Shown one piece after another: positions 25,863-33,985 of a stretch of 64,000 nucleotides of DNA (positions within the stretch are counted from its first letter, which is position 1; each line of letters opens with the position of its first letter). The stretch lies in NCBI GenBank assembly GCA_003554945.1, contig PWHN01000044.1, positions 38,286 through 102,285 on the forward strand. The letters run 5' to 3'. The translations under genes and the position numbers were made by a program. Below the pieces are notes generated by a model that ran no database searches, had not been told where the DNA came from, and was given only the letters and a program-made list of their open reading frames with translations. The DNA comes from a bacterium. Lineage in GTDB: Bacteria; T1Sed10-126.

Positions 25863-26996
25863 ATGACCAACCCATTTAAATACGGTGATGTGGTGACCGG
25901 AGAGAATTTTTGTAATCGTGAGCAAGAAAAGAAAAACTTAAAACAGGCGATAAAATCCGGGCAGAATACGCTACTATTTTCTGAAAGAAGAATGGGGAAA
26001 ACATCCCTGATTAAACAAGTTATGGAGGAAATAAGCAGCGGGAGCGTGAGTAGCGTCTATATCGATCTTTGGCCCACAGATGACCGCGTTACTTTTGCAA
26101 GAGCACTTGGACAGGGTGTAGCCAACCATTTGACGGCGCCTCTGGAAAAGACACTAAGAACTCTTAAGGCATGGTTTCAGTCGTTTCGGGTTGTTTCGTC
26201 GGTTACGCAGGAGGGTGAGGTATCATTTTCATTTGATTTCCAGGGAAATCCTGAACAATTAAAACTGGCCGAGATTCTTGAAATCCCTCAAAAATTAGCA
26301 GATAAAACGGGACAGCCGGTGGTTGTGATTTTTGATGAAATTCAGGAAATATCCGGGTATGACACAGATTACGTCGAGAAAAAATTAAGAAGTGTTATTC
26401 AGCATCATAATGAAGTGACCTACATTTTTCTGGGCAGCAGACGACATATTATTCATGAGATGTTTATGGACCGCAGCAGTCCATTTTATCATTCCTCCCA
26501 AAAACTTCCGTTGTCCACAATTGAAACCAAAGCCTGGATACCGTTCATTCGCCAACGATTCTCATCGGGAGGTAGAGAAATTTCAGAGGAAATGATTGAA
26601 ACAATATGTGAAATGACCGATGGGCATCCAAAATATACCCAGCATTTTTGCGAGGCACTGTGGGGTCAGACAGAACAGGATACCCAGATTTCAGAAAATG
26701 ATATCAATATAGCCCGGGACAAAGTTTTAATGGAAGACAGCTATGCCTACACCGTTATCGTTGAAAATCTTACCAATAATCAGAGACGTCTGCTGGTTGG
26801 CCTGGCAGTTGAAGGGAAAAATGTGAGTATATGGTCCAAGGAGTTCATGAACAAATACCGTCTCAGCGGTCAATCCTCCGTACAAAAGGCTATCAACTCA
26901 CTACAAAAAAAAGATCTCGTCGATAAAGATCAGGATGGTTACATTATCCTTGATCGGTTCTTTAAACTCTGGCTCGCCCGGGAGTATGCAGTATGA
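25863..26996 (+). CDS. Archaeal-type/STAND-like ATPase
   Basis: 377 residues. CNREQEKKNLKQAIKSG is the ORC/STAND start; Walker A is SERRMGKTSL (40-49), Walker B VVVIFDEIQEI (about 152-162) and FLGSRRH a sensor-1 region. The C-terminal part (290-377) is winged-helix-like (LSGQSSVQKAINSLQKKDLVDKDQDGYIILD). Such stand-alone ATPases are common in mobile and defence contexts; function unknown. ATG after AAAGGTGAAACTTG. Its lower G+C than neighbours and the hsdR fragment before it suggest transfer. Confidence 0.75.
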   Translation: MTNPFKYGDVVTGENFCNREQEKKNLKQAIKSGQNTLLFSERRMGKTSLIKQVMEEISSGSVSSVYIDLWPTDDRVTFARALGQGVANHLTAPLEKTLRTLKAWFQSFRVVSSVTQEGEVSFSFDFQGNPEQLKLAEILEIPQKLADKTGQPVVVIFDEIQEISGYDTDYVEKKLRSVIQHHNEVTYIFLGSRRHIIHEMFMDRSSPFYHSSQKLPLSTIETKAWIPFIRQRFSSGGREISEEMIETICEMTDGHPKYTQHFCEALWGQTEQDTQISENDINIARDKVLMEDSYAYTVIVENLTNNQRRLLVGLAVEGKNVSIWSKEFMNKYRLSGQSSVQKAINSLQKKDLVDKDQDGYIILDRFFKLWLAREYAV

Positions 26997-27029
26997 CAGA
27001 AAACAGGCTGTTTTTTAGATTTTCACACT

Positions 27030-27182
27030 ATGCGCCCAGTACCGCGAAAAGCCGGAAGTGACAATCCCAGGACTGAAGAAAAAGGACAGGATCAACAGGT
27101 TTTACGGGTTAATCTCCAGATAACGCCGTTCCACGACCGCGGAGGCATCGTCAAAGCCAAAGTAAAAATAGTGAAGAAATAG
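27030..27182 (+). CDS. Short orphan frame, probably a gene remnant
   Basis: A 50-residue frame (RPVPRKAGS to KAKVKIVKK) that is open from just after the ATPase stop. No ribosome binding site is seen. The beta-like end RVNLQITPFHDRGG looks like the C terminus of a longer protein. Not recognised. Confidence 0.3.
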   Translation: MRPVPRKAGSDNPRTEEKGQDQQVLRVNLQITPFHDRGGIVKAKVKIVKK

Positions 27183-27446
27183 ATAAACCCTATTTTTTAC
27201 CTTCAGATTGGTCTTGGAAGCGTATGACTGAATTTGGATAAATTGTCTCTGGGGACCCCCCTACCGAAAATGAGGCTAATTTTGGGGGAGATATCGCTTG
27301 GTTAACCCCCTCAGATGTGAATTGTCACTTTACCGTAGGTAATTCCCGGGCTTAATTCAATAGTTTAACCGAATATAATTCGACACGTTACACTTAATTT
27401 TGCCGGCTTGACCCTGCAGCATGAAAAGCGACTATATATCTGGTTG
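27183..27446. other. Gene-free stretch in accessory region
   Basis: AT-rich DNA with a G-run/C-run segment (GGGGACCCCCC near 27253). Nothing recognisable. Confidence 0.5.
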
Positions 27447-27890
27447 CTAGTAAAGTAGAGGCAATACTCTAACATTTATAGTCATAAGACCCAGGAACAG
27501 CCACCAGAAGGTTATAATGGTCATGTATTGAAAAGAAGTGAGCTGATCCAAAAACAATTTAACTACCAATTTAGAAATTGAGGCACCAAGCCAAGAAAAA
27601 TATATCATCAATACGAAATAGCTCATGAAACCGGTTGCAGCATCGAACAGTGTGGAAGCTTCATGATATCTCTCAATTGCTGGAAAAATTGAAAGCAAAG
27701 CTGAAATAACAATGATAGCGGTCCACCATTTTTTGTATTTGTCACACGAAAGAATAGTTGAACGGATTTTAGCACTGATTTTATTTTTAACAGGGACTGC
27801 TGCTATGAGTAGTAACCCAGATAAAACGATGACTATTAAGCTAATTGTCCACGCCAGGAAGAGAAAAAATAATATCACGAATAGATCCAT
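27447..27890 (-). CDS. Hypothetical four-helix membrane protein
   Basis: 147 residues, with membrane segments at about 4-30, 58-75, 85-108 and 118-140. AT-rich codon use (Ile and Phe as ATA/TTT) is unlike the neighbours. GGAGGGGATACG precedes the ATG at 27890. No family recognised. It stands alone in the accessory stretch. Confidence 0.55.
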   Translation of the reverse strand: MDLFVILFFLFLAWTISLIVIVLSGLLLIAAVPVKNKISAKIRSTILSCDKYKKWWTAIIVISALLSIFPAIERYHEASTLFDAATGFMSYFVLMIYFSWLGASISKLVVKLFLDQLTSFQYMTIITFWWLFLGLMTINVRVLPLLY

Positions 27891-28097
27891 CGTATCCCCT
27901 CCTAAGAATTATAAATTTGTGGAATTAGCTTATTATTTTCAGAAGCTATCTTAGTTAAAACGGCTGGTAACGTCAAGAAACACTGTCTCACTACAAAAAT
28001 AATTGTATCGACGATAATTTAATTTATACTGTGTTGTGTAGAGAAGTTAGCAAAATAAGCTTAGAGATTTTAAAATTTTTTAAGGAGGTAGTTAACG

Positions 28098-28388
28098 ATG
28101 GGTAAATCGTTCTTAGGTTCACTATTTGATTTTGGGTTCGACAGCTTAATCACGCCGAAAATTATTTCGATAATTTACGGCATCGCCATGTTTTTTATTG
28201 CTCTCGGGACCTTAGCCATGGTCCTTGGTGTTTTTAGCGAAAACTTTCTGGCTGGAATTGGGGCGCTTGTTATTTCCCCGATCATTTTCCTGCTGTGGTT
28301 AATTTTTGCTCGGGTTTATTGTGAGGTTATAATCGCGCTCTTCAAAATTGCCGAGAATACCAGTGCCTGGAAATCAAAGCCAGAGTAA
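28098..28388 (+). CDS. DUF4282 membrane protein
   Basis: 96 residues with two membrane helices (about 20-48, 52-75). FGFDSLITPKIISIIYGI and RVYCEVIIALFKIAENT follow the DUF4282 pattern. AAGGAGG at 28082-28088 and ATG at 28098. Function of the family is unknown. Confidence 0.8.
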   Translation: MGKSFLGSLFDFGFDSLITPKIISIIYGIAMFFIALGTLAMVLGVFSENFLAGIGALVISPIIFLLWLIFARVYCEVIIALFKIAENTSAWKSKPE

Positions 28389-28417
28389 CACTGTTTTTTA
28401 ACTTGCTTTTGCACCTG

Positions 28418-28450
28418 ACTATTCACGACAGTCATGCTGTCGTGGATAGT
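28418..28450. repeat. Palindrome with ATTCACGACAG core, second copy
   Basis: ACTATTCACGACAG-N5-CTGTCGTGGATAGT, flanked by ACCTG and CAGGT that extend the stem. Follows DUF4282 and precedes the reductase gene; could act as a terminator for the former. Confidence 0.6.
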
Positions 28451-28482
28451 TCAGGTCAGTTTTATCCAGAGGAGATATAAAG

Positions 28483-29463
28483 ATGGGATTTATGCTGAAC
28501 GGCGAGTGGAAAAGTAAAGATTATACGCACAGCGAAAAAGGTGAGTTTAAGCGTGATGCTACAACTTTCCGTAACCGCGTGCAAAACGGCGGACAGTTTG
28601 AGCCAGAGTCCGATCGCTATCATCTTTACATAAGCTGGGCCTGCCCCTGGGCGAGTCGCGCCGTAATAATGCGTGAACTGAAGGGTCTTCAGGAGGTAAT
28701 CGGACTCTCGGTCGTTGACCCCTACATGGGCAAAGACGGCTGGTGGTTCAGCGAAAACCCGGGCTGTATCCCCGATAAGGTCAACGGAGCCCAGCTACTT
28801 CGTGAAATTTATCTGCTCGCCGACCCGGAGTTTACCGGCCGCGTGACGGTGCCGGTTTTCTGGGATAAAAAAGAGGAGACCATCGTCAACAACGAATCAA
28901 AAGAGATCATGCGCTTTTTCGACACCGAATTCAATCACCTGGCTGAACGCAATATTACCTTTTATCCCGACGGATATCGCCAGCAAATTGATGAAACCAT
29001 TGAGAAGATTTATCAACCAATAAATAACGGAGTTTACAGGGCCGGTTTTGCAGAAACTCAACAAGCCTACGACGAGGCGGTTGCAGAGCTTTTTGAGGAA
29101 CTTGATTACTGGGAGAGTATTCTTGCCGACCAGCGCTACCTCTGCGGACCGGTCTTAACGGAAGCTGATTGGTGCATGTTCACAACTCTCTACCGTTTTG
29201 ACGCTGTTTACTACCTTCATTTTAAATGTAATCTCCGCCACCTTTCCGATTACCCAAACTTACACAACTATCTGCTCGAACTTTACCAGCTTCCTGGAAT
29301 TAGCTCCGTCTGCAATATGGACCACGTGAAACAGCATTATTATCGCTCCCATCCCTTCTTAAATCCAAAACAGATCGTTCCGGCTGGACCCGAACTTGAT
29401 TTCGAGGCCAAACATAACCGTGATGATCTGCCCGGCGGACCACCGGAAGCTCTGTTTGAGTAG
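28483..29463 (+). CDS. Glutathionyl-hydroquinone reductase (Xi-class GST)
   Basis: 326 residues. The catalytic CPWA motif is Cys54-Pro-Trp-Ala in LYISWACPWASRA. NNESKEIMRF binds glutathione and the C-terminal helical domain has EADWCMFTTLYRFDAVYYLHFKCN, typical of YqjG/ECM4. These enzymes remove glutathione from quinone conjugates. It is single, in an otherwise degenerate stretch; an anaerobe without glutathione would hardly need it, so transfer is likely. Confidence 0.92.
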   Translation: MGFMLNGEWKSKDYTHSEKGEFKRDATTFRNRVQNGGQFEPESDRYHLYISWACPWASRAVIMRELKGLQEVIGLSVVDPYMGKDGWWFSENPGCIPDKVNGAQLLREIYLLADPEFTGRVTVPVFWDKKEETIVNNESKEIMRFFDTEFNHLAERNITFYPDGYRQQIDETIEKIYQPINNGVYRAGFAETQQAYDEAVAELFEELDYWESILADQRYLCGPVLTEADWCMFTTLYRFDAVYYLHFKCNLRHLSDYPNLHNYLLELYQLPGISSVCNMDHVKQHYYRSHPFLNPKQIVPAGPELDFEAKHNRDDLPGGPPEALFE

Positions 29464-29479
29464 CAAAGGACGGCCGCCT

Positions 29480-30041
29480 CTAAAATCTGTAGCCAAAACC
29501 GATCTATAAACCGTTCTGCACTATTTCAAAGTCTTCATCATCAATACTGAGATCTGTCTTTCTGACCAAAAGTGCGTGTCAAGATAGAATCTCTCAGTCA
29601 GGTGCGTTATCAGTCCAATCTCTGCCCCAACCGTGGGACCAACGTCGTCCGCATAATCAAAATTCCAAACCCACATTCCTGCGTCAAGTGAGGCGTAGAG
29701 ACTTGTCGGCGAGTTGGGAGTTAATAAAAAACCGAGACAGCCGGCCATACGCACATTCGTCATGTCATCATGGTCTTCATATATGTCTGCATGCAATGAA
29801 AGATTGGCTCCCCAGAAAAATCTGGAAGTAACTAATGAACGCCCCCGGAAGTTTAATCCAATTATACTGTGTCGCGGGTTATCAGCGTCTTCAATAATAA
29901 TCTCGGTTGAAACAACTCCCGCCGAAGTACTGGCGTCAAGCAAGAAATCTCCCGTTTGAAAGCGAGCATGACCATAGTTAGGTGTTGAAACAAGCAAAAA
30001 GATAGGCACTACAAGAATTATGAGTAAATTTAATTTTTCAT
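29480..30041 (-). pseudogene. Broken outer-membrane beta-barrel gene
   Basis: The AGGAGG-preceded ATG at 30041 stops after three codons, because a run of five A's should be six; restoring one A gives MKKLNLLIILVV, a normal signal peptide. The barrel then reads well until about 29560, where the frame shifts. In the new frame it continues TDLSIDDEDFEIVQNGL, a stop (TAG), then IGFGYRF and a final stop, the typical barrel end. Three lesions point to a pseudogene. The original resembled small eight-stranded OmpW/OmpA-like barrels. Confidence 0.7.
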
Positions 30042-30051
30042 GGCTTTTCCT

Positions 30052-30240
30052 CCTAAACATTTTAATAACTCATCTGACCTAATTCACCTCCTTAAAGAAA
30101 ATATTAATCTGCAGGACAGCTATAATATACTCCAAAACAAACCGGAAAGCAATTTAATATTTAGATTATTTTTGGCTTTTCAAAAAATTCCCGCCAGCTC
30201 GCCCCCGGAGCACTTCCTGGGCCTGAAACATTGAGTGAAT
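30052..30240. other. Short AT-rich gap
   Basis: Between the broken barrel gene and the duplicated tRNA flank. CTATAATATA near 30120 is a possible -10. No gene supported. Confidence 0.4.
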
Positions 30241-30337
30241 ACTCCCTCTGAAGACAGGGGCTTACGATAAGGAAACATACAACAGGCAAGAGAAGCAGAT
30301 TGTACATAAAAAAGTGTCCCCGAGGGGATTTGAACCC
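30241..30337. repeat. 97-base direct repeat, copy 1, with tRNA-Glu 3' end
   Basis: Identical over 97 bases to 30440-30536. Its last 23 bases (30315-30337) are the T arm and acceptor of a minus-strand tRNA-Glu; the rest of that tRNA is missing here. Confidence 0.9.
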
Positions 30338-30439
30338 ACTACTCCGTCGCATCCTGCTCTTCGAAGGGAAAGCTTCTTTCCCCTCGAGCTCCCCTACGGC
30401 ACATCCTGTGCCTAAGTGCCTGAGGGAATACTCCCTCAG

Positions 30440-30536
30440 ACTCCCTCTGAAGACAGGGGCTTACGATAAGGAAACATACAACAGGCAAGAGAAGCAGATT
30501 GTACATAAAAAAGTGTCCCCGAGGGGATTTGAACCC
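30440..30536. repeat. 97-base direct repeat, copy 2, leading into intact tRNA-Glu
   Basis: Same sequence as 30241-30337, but here it runs into the complete tRNA-Glu. The 102 bases between the copies contain hairpins GGGAAAG/CTTTCCC and CTGAGGG/CCCTCAG. Confidence 0.9.
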
Positions 30537-30588
30537 CTGTCTTCAGGATGAAAACCTGATGTCCTTGGCCTGGCTAGACGACGGGGAC
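30514..30588 (-). tRNA. tRNA-Glu (anticodon TTC)
   Basis: Minus-strand acceptor GTCCCCG pairs with CGGGGAC. Anticodon stem TCAGG/CCTGA encloses TTTTCAT, so the anticodon is TTC. T arm AGGGG-TTCAAAT-CCCCT. No encoded CCA. Confidence 0.93.
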
Positions 30589-30648
30589 AGGTGTAACACG
30601 TTTTAATTAAGGGCTAAATATACTACAGAAGACAGCCCAGTTTGTCAA

Positions 30649-30861
30649 CTAAAAAATTCTAAAAATTATGTTTATTACAAGGCTGACCAGAAGACTGGTG
30701 GTAAGGGGAAAGTAAAAAGTGACATTGTCGTTCTCAATCACTATATCCCCAGGCAATCGACCGAAATAAGGTATTTCAGGCAAAAGCCGGAGCATGAAAC
30801 CAAGTATTACAAGAAGCAGTCCAAGCCCTATAAGAAGACGTCCAGCGAACGAAGCAGACAT
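30649..30861 (-). CDS. DUF2905 small membrane protein
   Basis: 70 residues with two membrane helices around a LPGDIVIENDNVTFYFPLTTSLL core, the DUF2905 signature. It follows fbp by three bases and is probably co-transcribed. Function unknown; often found near ruvB or queA elsewhere. Confidence 0.85.
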   Translation of the reverse strand: MSASFAGRLLIGLGLLLVILGFMLRLLPEIPYFGRLPGDIVIENDNVTFYFPLTTSLLVSLVINIIFRIF

Positions 30862-30864
30862 TTT

Positions 30865-31899
30865 TTACCCCTGGTCTTCTTCCCGTAGATACTGTTCGAT
30901 TTTTTTGACGGCCTTCTTGTTACCGACATAAAAGGGAGTCTTCTGATGAAGATGCTCGGGCTGTTTTTCCAGTATTCTGCGGTAGCCGTCGCTGGCTGCG
31001 CCACCCGCTTGTTCCATTATATAAGCCAGGGGGGCAGCTTCATAGAGGAGACGGAGCTTCCCCTCGCCTTTGCCGACTACTTTTGGTTCCGGCGGATAGA
31101 GAAAGATACCGCCGCTCAAGAGGTTGCGATGAAAATCAGCAACACATGAGCCAACATACCGCGATGTATAGTCACCATTTTCGCGAAACTCTTTTACTGC
31201 CTTCTGAGCGCCGGCGGACCAGCTTTTAAAGTTAGACTCGTTAACACTCAGATAGCCCTCTCTCTGGGGCATGGTTATTTTTGGATAGGAGAGTAAAAAT
31301 TCGCCCAAAGAGTCGTCAAGAGTAAAACCGTAAACATTATCTCCTGCAGTATATACAAGCATGGTAGAGGAGCCGTAGATAATATAGCCGGCGGCTACCA
31401 GATCTTTGCCGGGTTGAAGCAAATCCTCCACTGTGGCAGCTTTTTCTACTCCGCCGGGAGTTTTTTTTCTGTAAATACCAAAAATCGTGCCAATACTAAC
31501 GTTGTAATCAATGTTAGACGAACCGTCGAGCGGGTCTATGGTAACAACGTATTTGCCCCGCAATTCCGGTTTGCGCACATGAATAGGGTCGGACTCCTCC
31601 TCAGAGCCGATAATGCAGATGCCACCGTTGTGAATTAAAGAGCGTGTGAAAACCGCGTTAGCGTAAAGATCAAGCCGGGCCTGGCGCTCGCCATGAACAT
31701 TTTCGTTTTTGCTTTTCCCGAGAATATCACCAAGGCCGGCACGGTTGACTTCACGCGAAACAATTTTGCCGGCTAGAGTAATCTGCCCGAGAAGCTGGCT
31801 GAACTCACCGGTTGCATTGGGATATTCCCGCTGAGTAATAGCAATATGACGCCGTAAATCAATTCCTTTCTCCATATGTTTATTAGACGACTTGCTCAT
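30865..31899 (-). CDS. fbp: Fructose-1,6-bisphosphatase class I
   Basis: 344 residues. DPLDGSSNIDYNVSIGTIFGIY is the class I metal and phosphate site; SYVGSCVADFHRNL and GKLRLLYEAAPLAYIMEQAGGAASDG are further signatures. Removes the 1-phosphate in gluconeogenesis. GGAGG lies eight bases before the ATG at 31899; a GTG three codons upstream is too close to it. Confidence 0.95.
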   Translation of the reverse strand: MSKSSNKHMEKGIDLRRHIAITQREYPNATGEFSQLLGQITLAGKIVSREVNRAGLGDILGKSKNENVHGERQARLDLYANAVFTRSLIHNGGICIIGSEEESDPIHVRKPELRGKYVVTIDPLDGSSNIDYNVSIGTIFGIYRKKTPGGVEKAATVEDLLQPGKDLVAAGYIIYGSSTMLVYTAGDNVYGFTLDDSLGEFLLSYPKITMPQREGYLSVNESNFKSWSAGAQKAVKEFRENGDYTSRYVGSCVADFHRNLLSGGIFLYPPEPKVVGKGEGKLRLLYEAAPLAYIMEQAGGAASDGYRRILEKQPEHLHQKTPFYVGNKKAVKKIEQYLREEDQG

Positions 31900-32075
31900 T
31901 GGTGGCACCTCCAGAGTAATTTAAAATAGGTCCGCGTATGATTTTAGTATAGGCTTGGCTTTTTGGCCACATTGTTGGACCTTGCGACTTATAAGGTAAA
32001 ACGATGAAATGTAAGTCACTGCCGAAGGAAAATAATGGTAGTAATCTTTATAACGTGAAAAAAATCACATTATGC

Positions 32076-32104
32076 TTGTCAACAAAGTAGAAGGTTATTA
32101 TAAT
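32076..32104 (+). promoter_or_regulatory. Near-consensus sigma-70 promoter
   Basis: TTGTCA (32076-32081), exactly 17 bases, TATAAT (32099-32104). Confidence 0.75.
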
Positions 32105-32110
32105 TATAGG

Positions 32111-32192
32111 CAATTAGACAATTTCTGATAGGAACCGTTAGCATTAAAATATTACTGAACGTTTTTCTGCGAAAGACTGCAGAAATTTTGTT
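32111..32192 (+). ncRNA. Candidate small RNA, about 80 bases
   Basis: Begins about seven bases after the -10 box at 32099. Ends at a hairpin, TTTCTGC (32164-32170), eight-base loop, GCAGAAA (32179-32185), followed by TTTTGTTGTTT. No ribosome binding site or frame inside. Inferred from promoter and terminator spacing only. Confidence 0.45.
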
Positions 32193-32230
32193 GTTTATTT
32201 TTTGTTTTAAAAAAATCAATTTATACTATT

Positions 32231-32259
32231 TTGCTTTTTCATTGAATTAATGCTATAAT
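32231..32259 (+). promoter_or_regulatory. Promoter upstream of XRE regulator
   Basis: TTGCTT (32231-32236), 17 bases, TATAAT (32254-32259), with extended TGC before the -10. It leaves a leader of about 160 bases before the XRE gene. Confidence 0.6.
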
Positions 32260-32427
32260 TTTTACATAAGATGCTTATTTGGCTTTTCTATATACTGCCC
32301 AATTAGTTTACTCACTTCTCGCCTTTTTCACCAAGAAATTGAATCGACTGGCGCTGAATGGATAAAAATTATGTAGTATAGCAACTTTTAGGCACTATAA
32401 ACTTCTATATAAGTGAGGTAATATGTT

Positions 32428-32724
32428 ATGAAGCATTTGCGTGAAGAACCCGAGAAATTGCTGGACAAGTCAACCAAGTTCTGGTTGATGCAGCAAATAC
32501 GTGCGCGACTGAAACAGTTGCGACACGAGCGCGACATGACCCAGGCTGACGTGGCTGAAAAACTGGGTAAGGACCAGGTTTACGTTTCCAACTGTGAATC
32601 CGGTAGGCGGCGGCTTGATCCGATTGAGCTGTTGGCTTTTACGTCCGTTTACGAGATTACCCTGGAAGAATTATACGGTAATCTGGACCTTGAGGAAGCC
32701 ATATCACGCGACTACAGCATTTAA
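32428..32724 (+). CDS. XRE-family HTH regulator
   Basis: 98 residues. RARLKQLRHERDMTQADVAEKLGKDQVYVSNCESGRRRLDPIELLAFTSVYEITLEELYG is a full HTH_3 domain (about 25-87). A helical N-terminal tail (MKHLREEPEKLL) precedes it. AGTGAGGTAATATGTT before the ATG. No sensor domain; targets unknown. It is followed by a strong terminator. Confidence 0.88.
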   Translation: MKHLREEPEKLLDKSTKFWLMQQIRARLKQLRHERDMTQADVAEKLGKDQVYVSNCESGRRRLDPIELLAFTSVYEITLEELYGNLDLEEAISRDYSI

Positions 32725-32756
32725 CGACAGTATTTAACTCAGTAAATGGTCAAAGA

Positions 32757-32808
32757 GGCCGGGAGGTGGACTGTGAGAGCAGTTCACTCCCCGGCCTTTT
32801 CTTTTTTT
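32757..32808 (+). terminator. Rho-independent terminator of XRE gene
   Basis: GGCCGGGAGGTG pairs with CACTCCCCGGCC (one mismatch or bulge) and is followed by TTTTCTTTTTTT. Confidence 0.85.
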
Positions 32809-32883
32809 GTAACTACTCATCTATTCCCTCTCCCCTGTAGGGAGAGGGCTAGGGTGAGGGGGAAAGATAAGGTGAATAGTTAC
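32809..32883. repeat. MITE-like element, copy B
   Basis: Ends GTAACTACTCATCTATTCCC and AAGGTGAATAGTTAC. The interior GGGAGAGGGCTAGGGTGAGG differs from copy A. It is inserted in a T-rich tract (T7 on both sides) between the XRE terminator and pyrF. Confidence 0.75.
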
Positions 32884-32907
32884 TTTTTTTATTAAGAGGT
32901 GAGTTAG

Positions 32908-33570
32908 ATGTGGGATAGAGATAGCGGAATAATGTTTGCTGCGGATTTACCCGACCGGGACAGCGCCTTTTCGATTTTGGACGAGGTGGCCGACCAGGTC
33001 GACGTAATTAAATTCAACTACCCGCTAATACTGCGGGAAGGAATTAACCTTCTTGGCGAGACCAAAAAACGTTACGGGCGACCCGTTTTCGCTGATTTTA
33101 AGGTGGCCGACGTGCCTGTAACAAACAACAGAATTATTAAATTATGTGAAGAAGAGGGCGTAGACGCTGTGATGCTGCACGGCTTTATTGGTGTGGAAGC
33201 ACTACGGCGGGCGAAGAAAGTGGCCGATAAGCTGGGTCTATTTCTGGTGACTCAACTAACAAGTCCCGGCGGGGCTGATTTTTTTGAGCCACACTGGAAA
33301 AAATTTGCTGAGCTGGCAGTGGTAATGGAATTAGAAGGAGTGCAGGCGCCCGGCAACAGGCCGCAGGTAGTAAAGCAAGTGAGAGAGATAGTAGGGGATG
33401 AACTTGTGATCGTCTCCTGCGGGATTGGGGCCCAGGGTGGTAAATACGGGGGTGCTATTGCCGCCGGCGCTGACTTTGAAATCATTGGACGCGACATCTA
33501 CCGAGCAGATTCTCCCGGCGACAAAGTGGAGTCAATCAGACGTGAAATTAAACCCCACCTCAACAATTAA
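32908..33570 (+). CDS. pyrF: Orotidine-5'-phosphate decarboxylase, archaeal type
   Basis: 220 residues. FADFKVADVPVTNNRI holds the catalytic Asp-Lys-x-x-Asp array; VTQLTSPGG, GVQAPGNRPQVVKQVR and SCGIGAQGGKYGGAI match archaeal short-form OMPDC, with phosphate loop. Makes UMP. RBS AAGAGGTG. No other pyr gene nearby; lies between two MITE-like copies. Confidence 0.88.
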   Translation: MWDRDSGIMFAADLPDRDSAFSILDEVADQVDVIKFNYPLILREGINLLGETKKRYGRPVFADFKVADVPVTNNRIIKLCEEEGVDAVMLHGFIGVEALRRAKKVADKLGLFLVTQLTSPGGADFFEPHWKKFAELAVVMELEGVQAPGNRPQVVKQVREIVGDELVIVSCGIGAQGGKYGGAIAAGADFEIIGRDIYRADSPGDKVESIRREIKPHLNN

Positions 33571-33578
33571 CAACAAAA

Positions 33579-33675
33579 GTAACTACTCATCTATCCCCTC
33601 TTCGCTGGAAGGTGAGGGCCCGTTCCCCCCCTTTGTTTTCCCCCCGTCAAGGGGGAAAATAAAGTGAGTAGTTAA
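33579..33675. repeat. MITE-like element, copy C, with 13-base flanking repeat
   Basis: Ends GTAACTACTCATC and AAGTGAGTAGTTAA. TTAACAACAAAAG occurs at 33567-33579 and again at 33672-33684, a direct repeat at the borders that looks like a target duplication. The interior holds the C-run/G-run palindrome. Confidence 0.75.
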
Positions 33676-33706
33676 CAACAAAAGACAGATTATAAGGTGG
33701 AGTAAA

Positions 33707-33985
33707 ATGAGTGAAGAAACAGAGCTTGAGCTATCAATATATGAATACTGTGCCGAGGACGACTCCTACACAGTGCGTGGCGATTTGGGATACGCACCTG
33801 ACCTATCTGAGTTAAAGAAGCAGGCTGAATTAAATTTTCAACGTGTTGTCGACATGGAGCAGCTTGAAGCGCTGGTAATAATCAAAGAGGACGTGACCAT
33901 CCATCTGCACGCCGACGGGGAAGCAGTGATAAACGGAGTGCAGTCGGAAGCCGAAGCAGAGGAGCTCATGAAGAAGATAGTTTAG
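33707..33985 (+). CDS. Hypothetical small acidic protein
   Basis: 92 residues, strongly acidic, with predicted beta-alpha-beta pattern: DYSYTVRG-like strand, LSELKKQAEL helix, a strand VTIHLHADGEAVINGV and a final helix SEAEAEELMKKIV. No Cys cluster; one Cys15. No family recognised. ATG after AAGGTGGAGTAAA. Its stop overlaps the end of the convergent hydrolase gene by four bases. Confidence 0.65.
   Translation: MSEETELELSIYEYCAEDDSYTVRGDLGYAPDLSELKKQAELNFQRVVDMEQLEALVIIKEDVTIHLHADGEAVINGVQSEAEAEELMKKIV

Larger units (their letters stand above)
31909..32427. other. 519-base intergenic region with candidate small RNA
   Basis: Contains two good sigma-70 promoters (32076-32104, 32231-32259) and an intervening hairpin with T tract, described separately. 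No protein frame is supported. Confidence 0.6.

Noticed and set aside
30315..30439. A second complete tRNA before tRNA-Glu
   Set aside because: Only the T arm and acceptor half are present; no anticodon stem or matching 5' acceptor follows.
32809..33684. pyrF as cargo of a true composite transposon
   Set aside because: The flanking copies are under 100 bases with no transposase, so only non-autonomous movement can be suggested.
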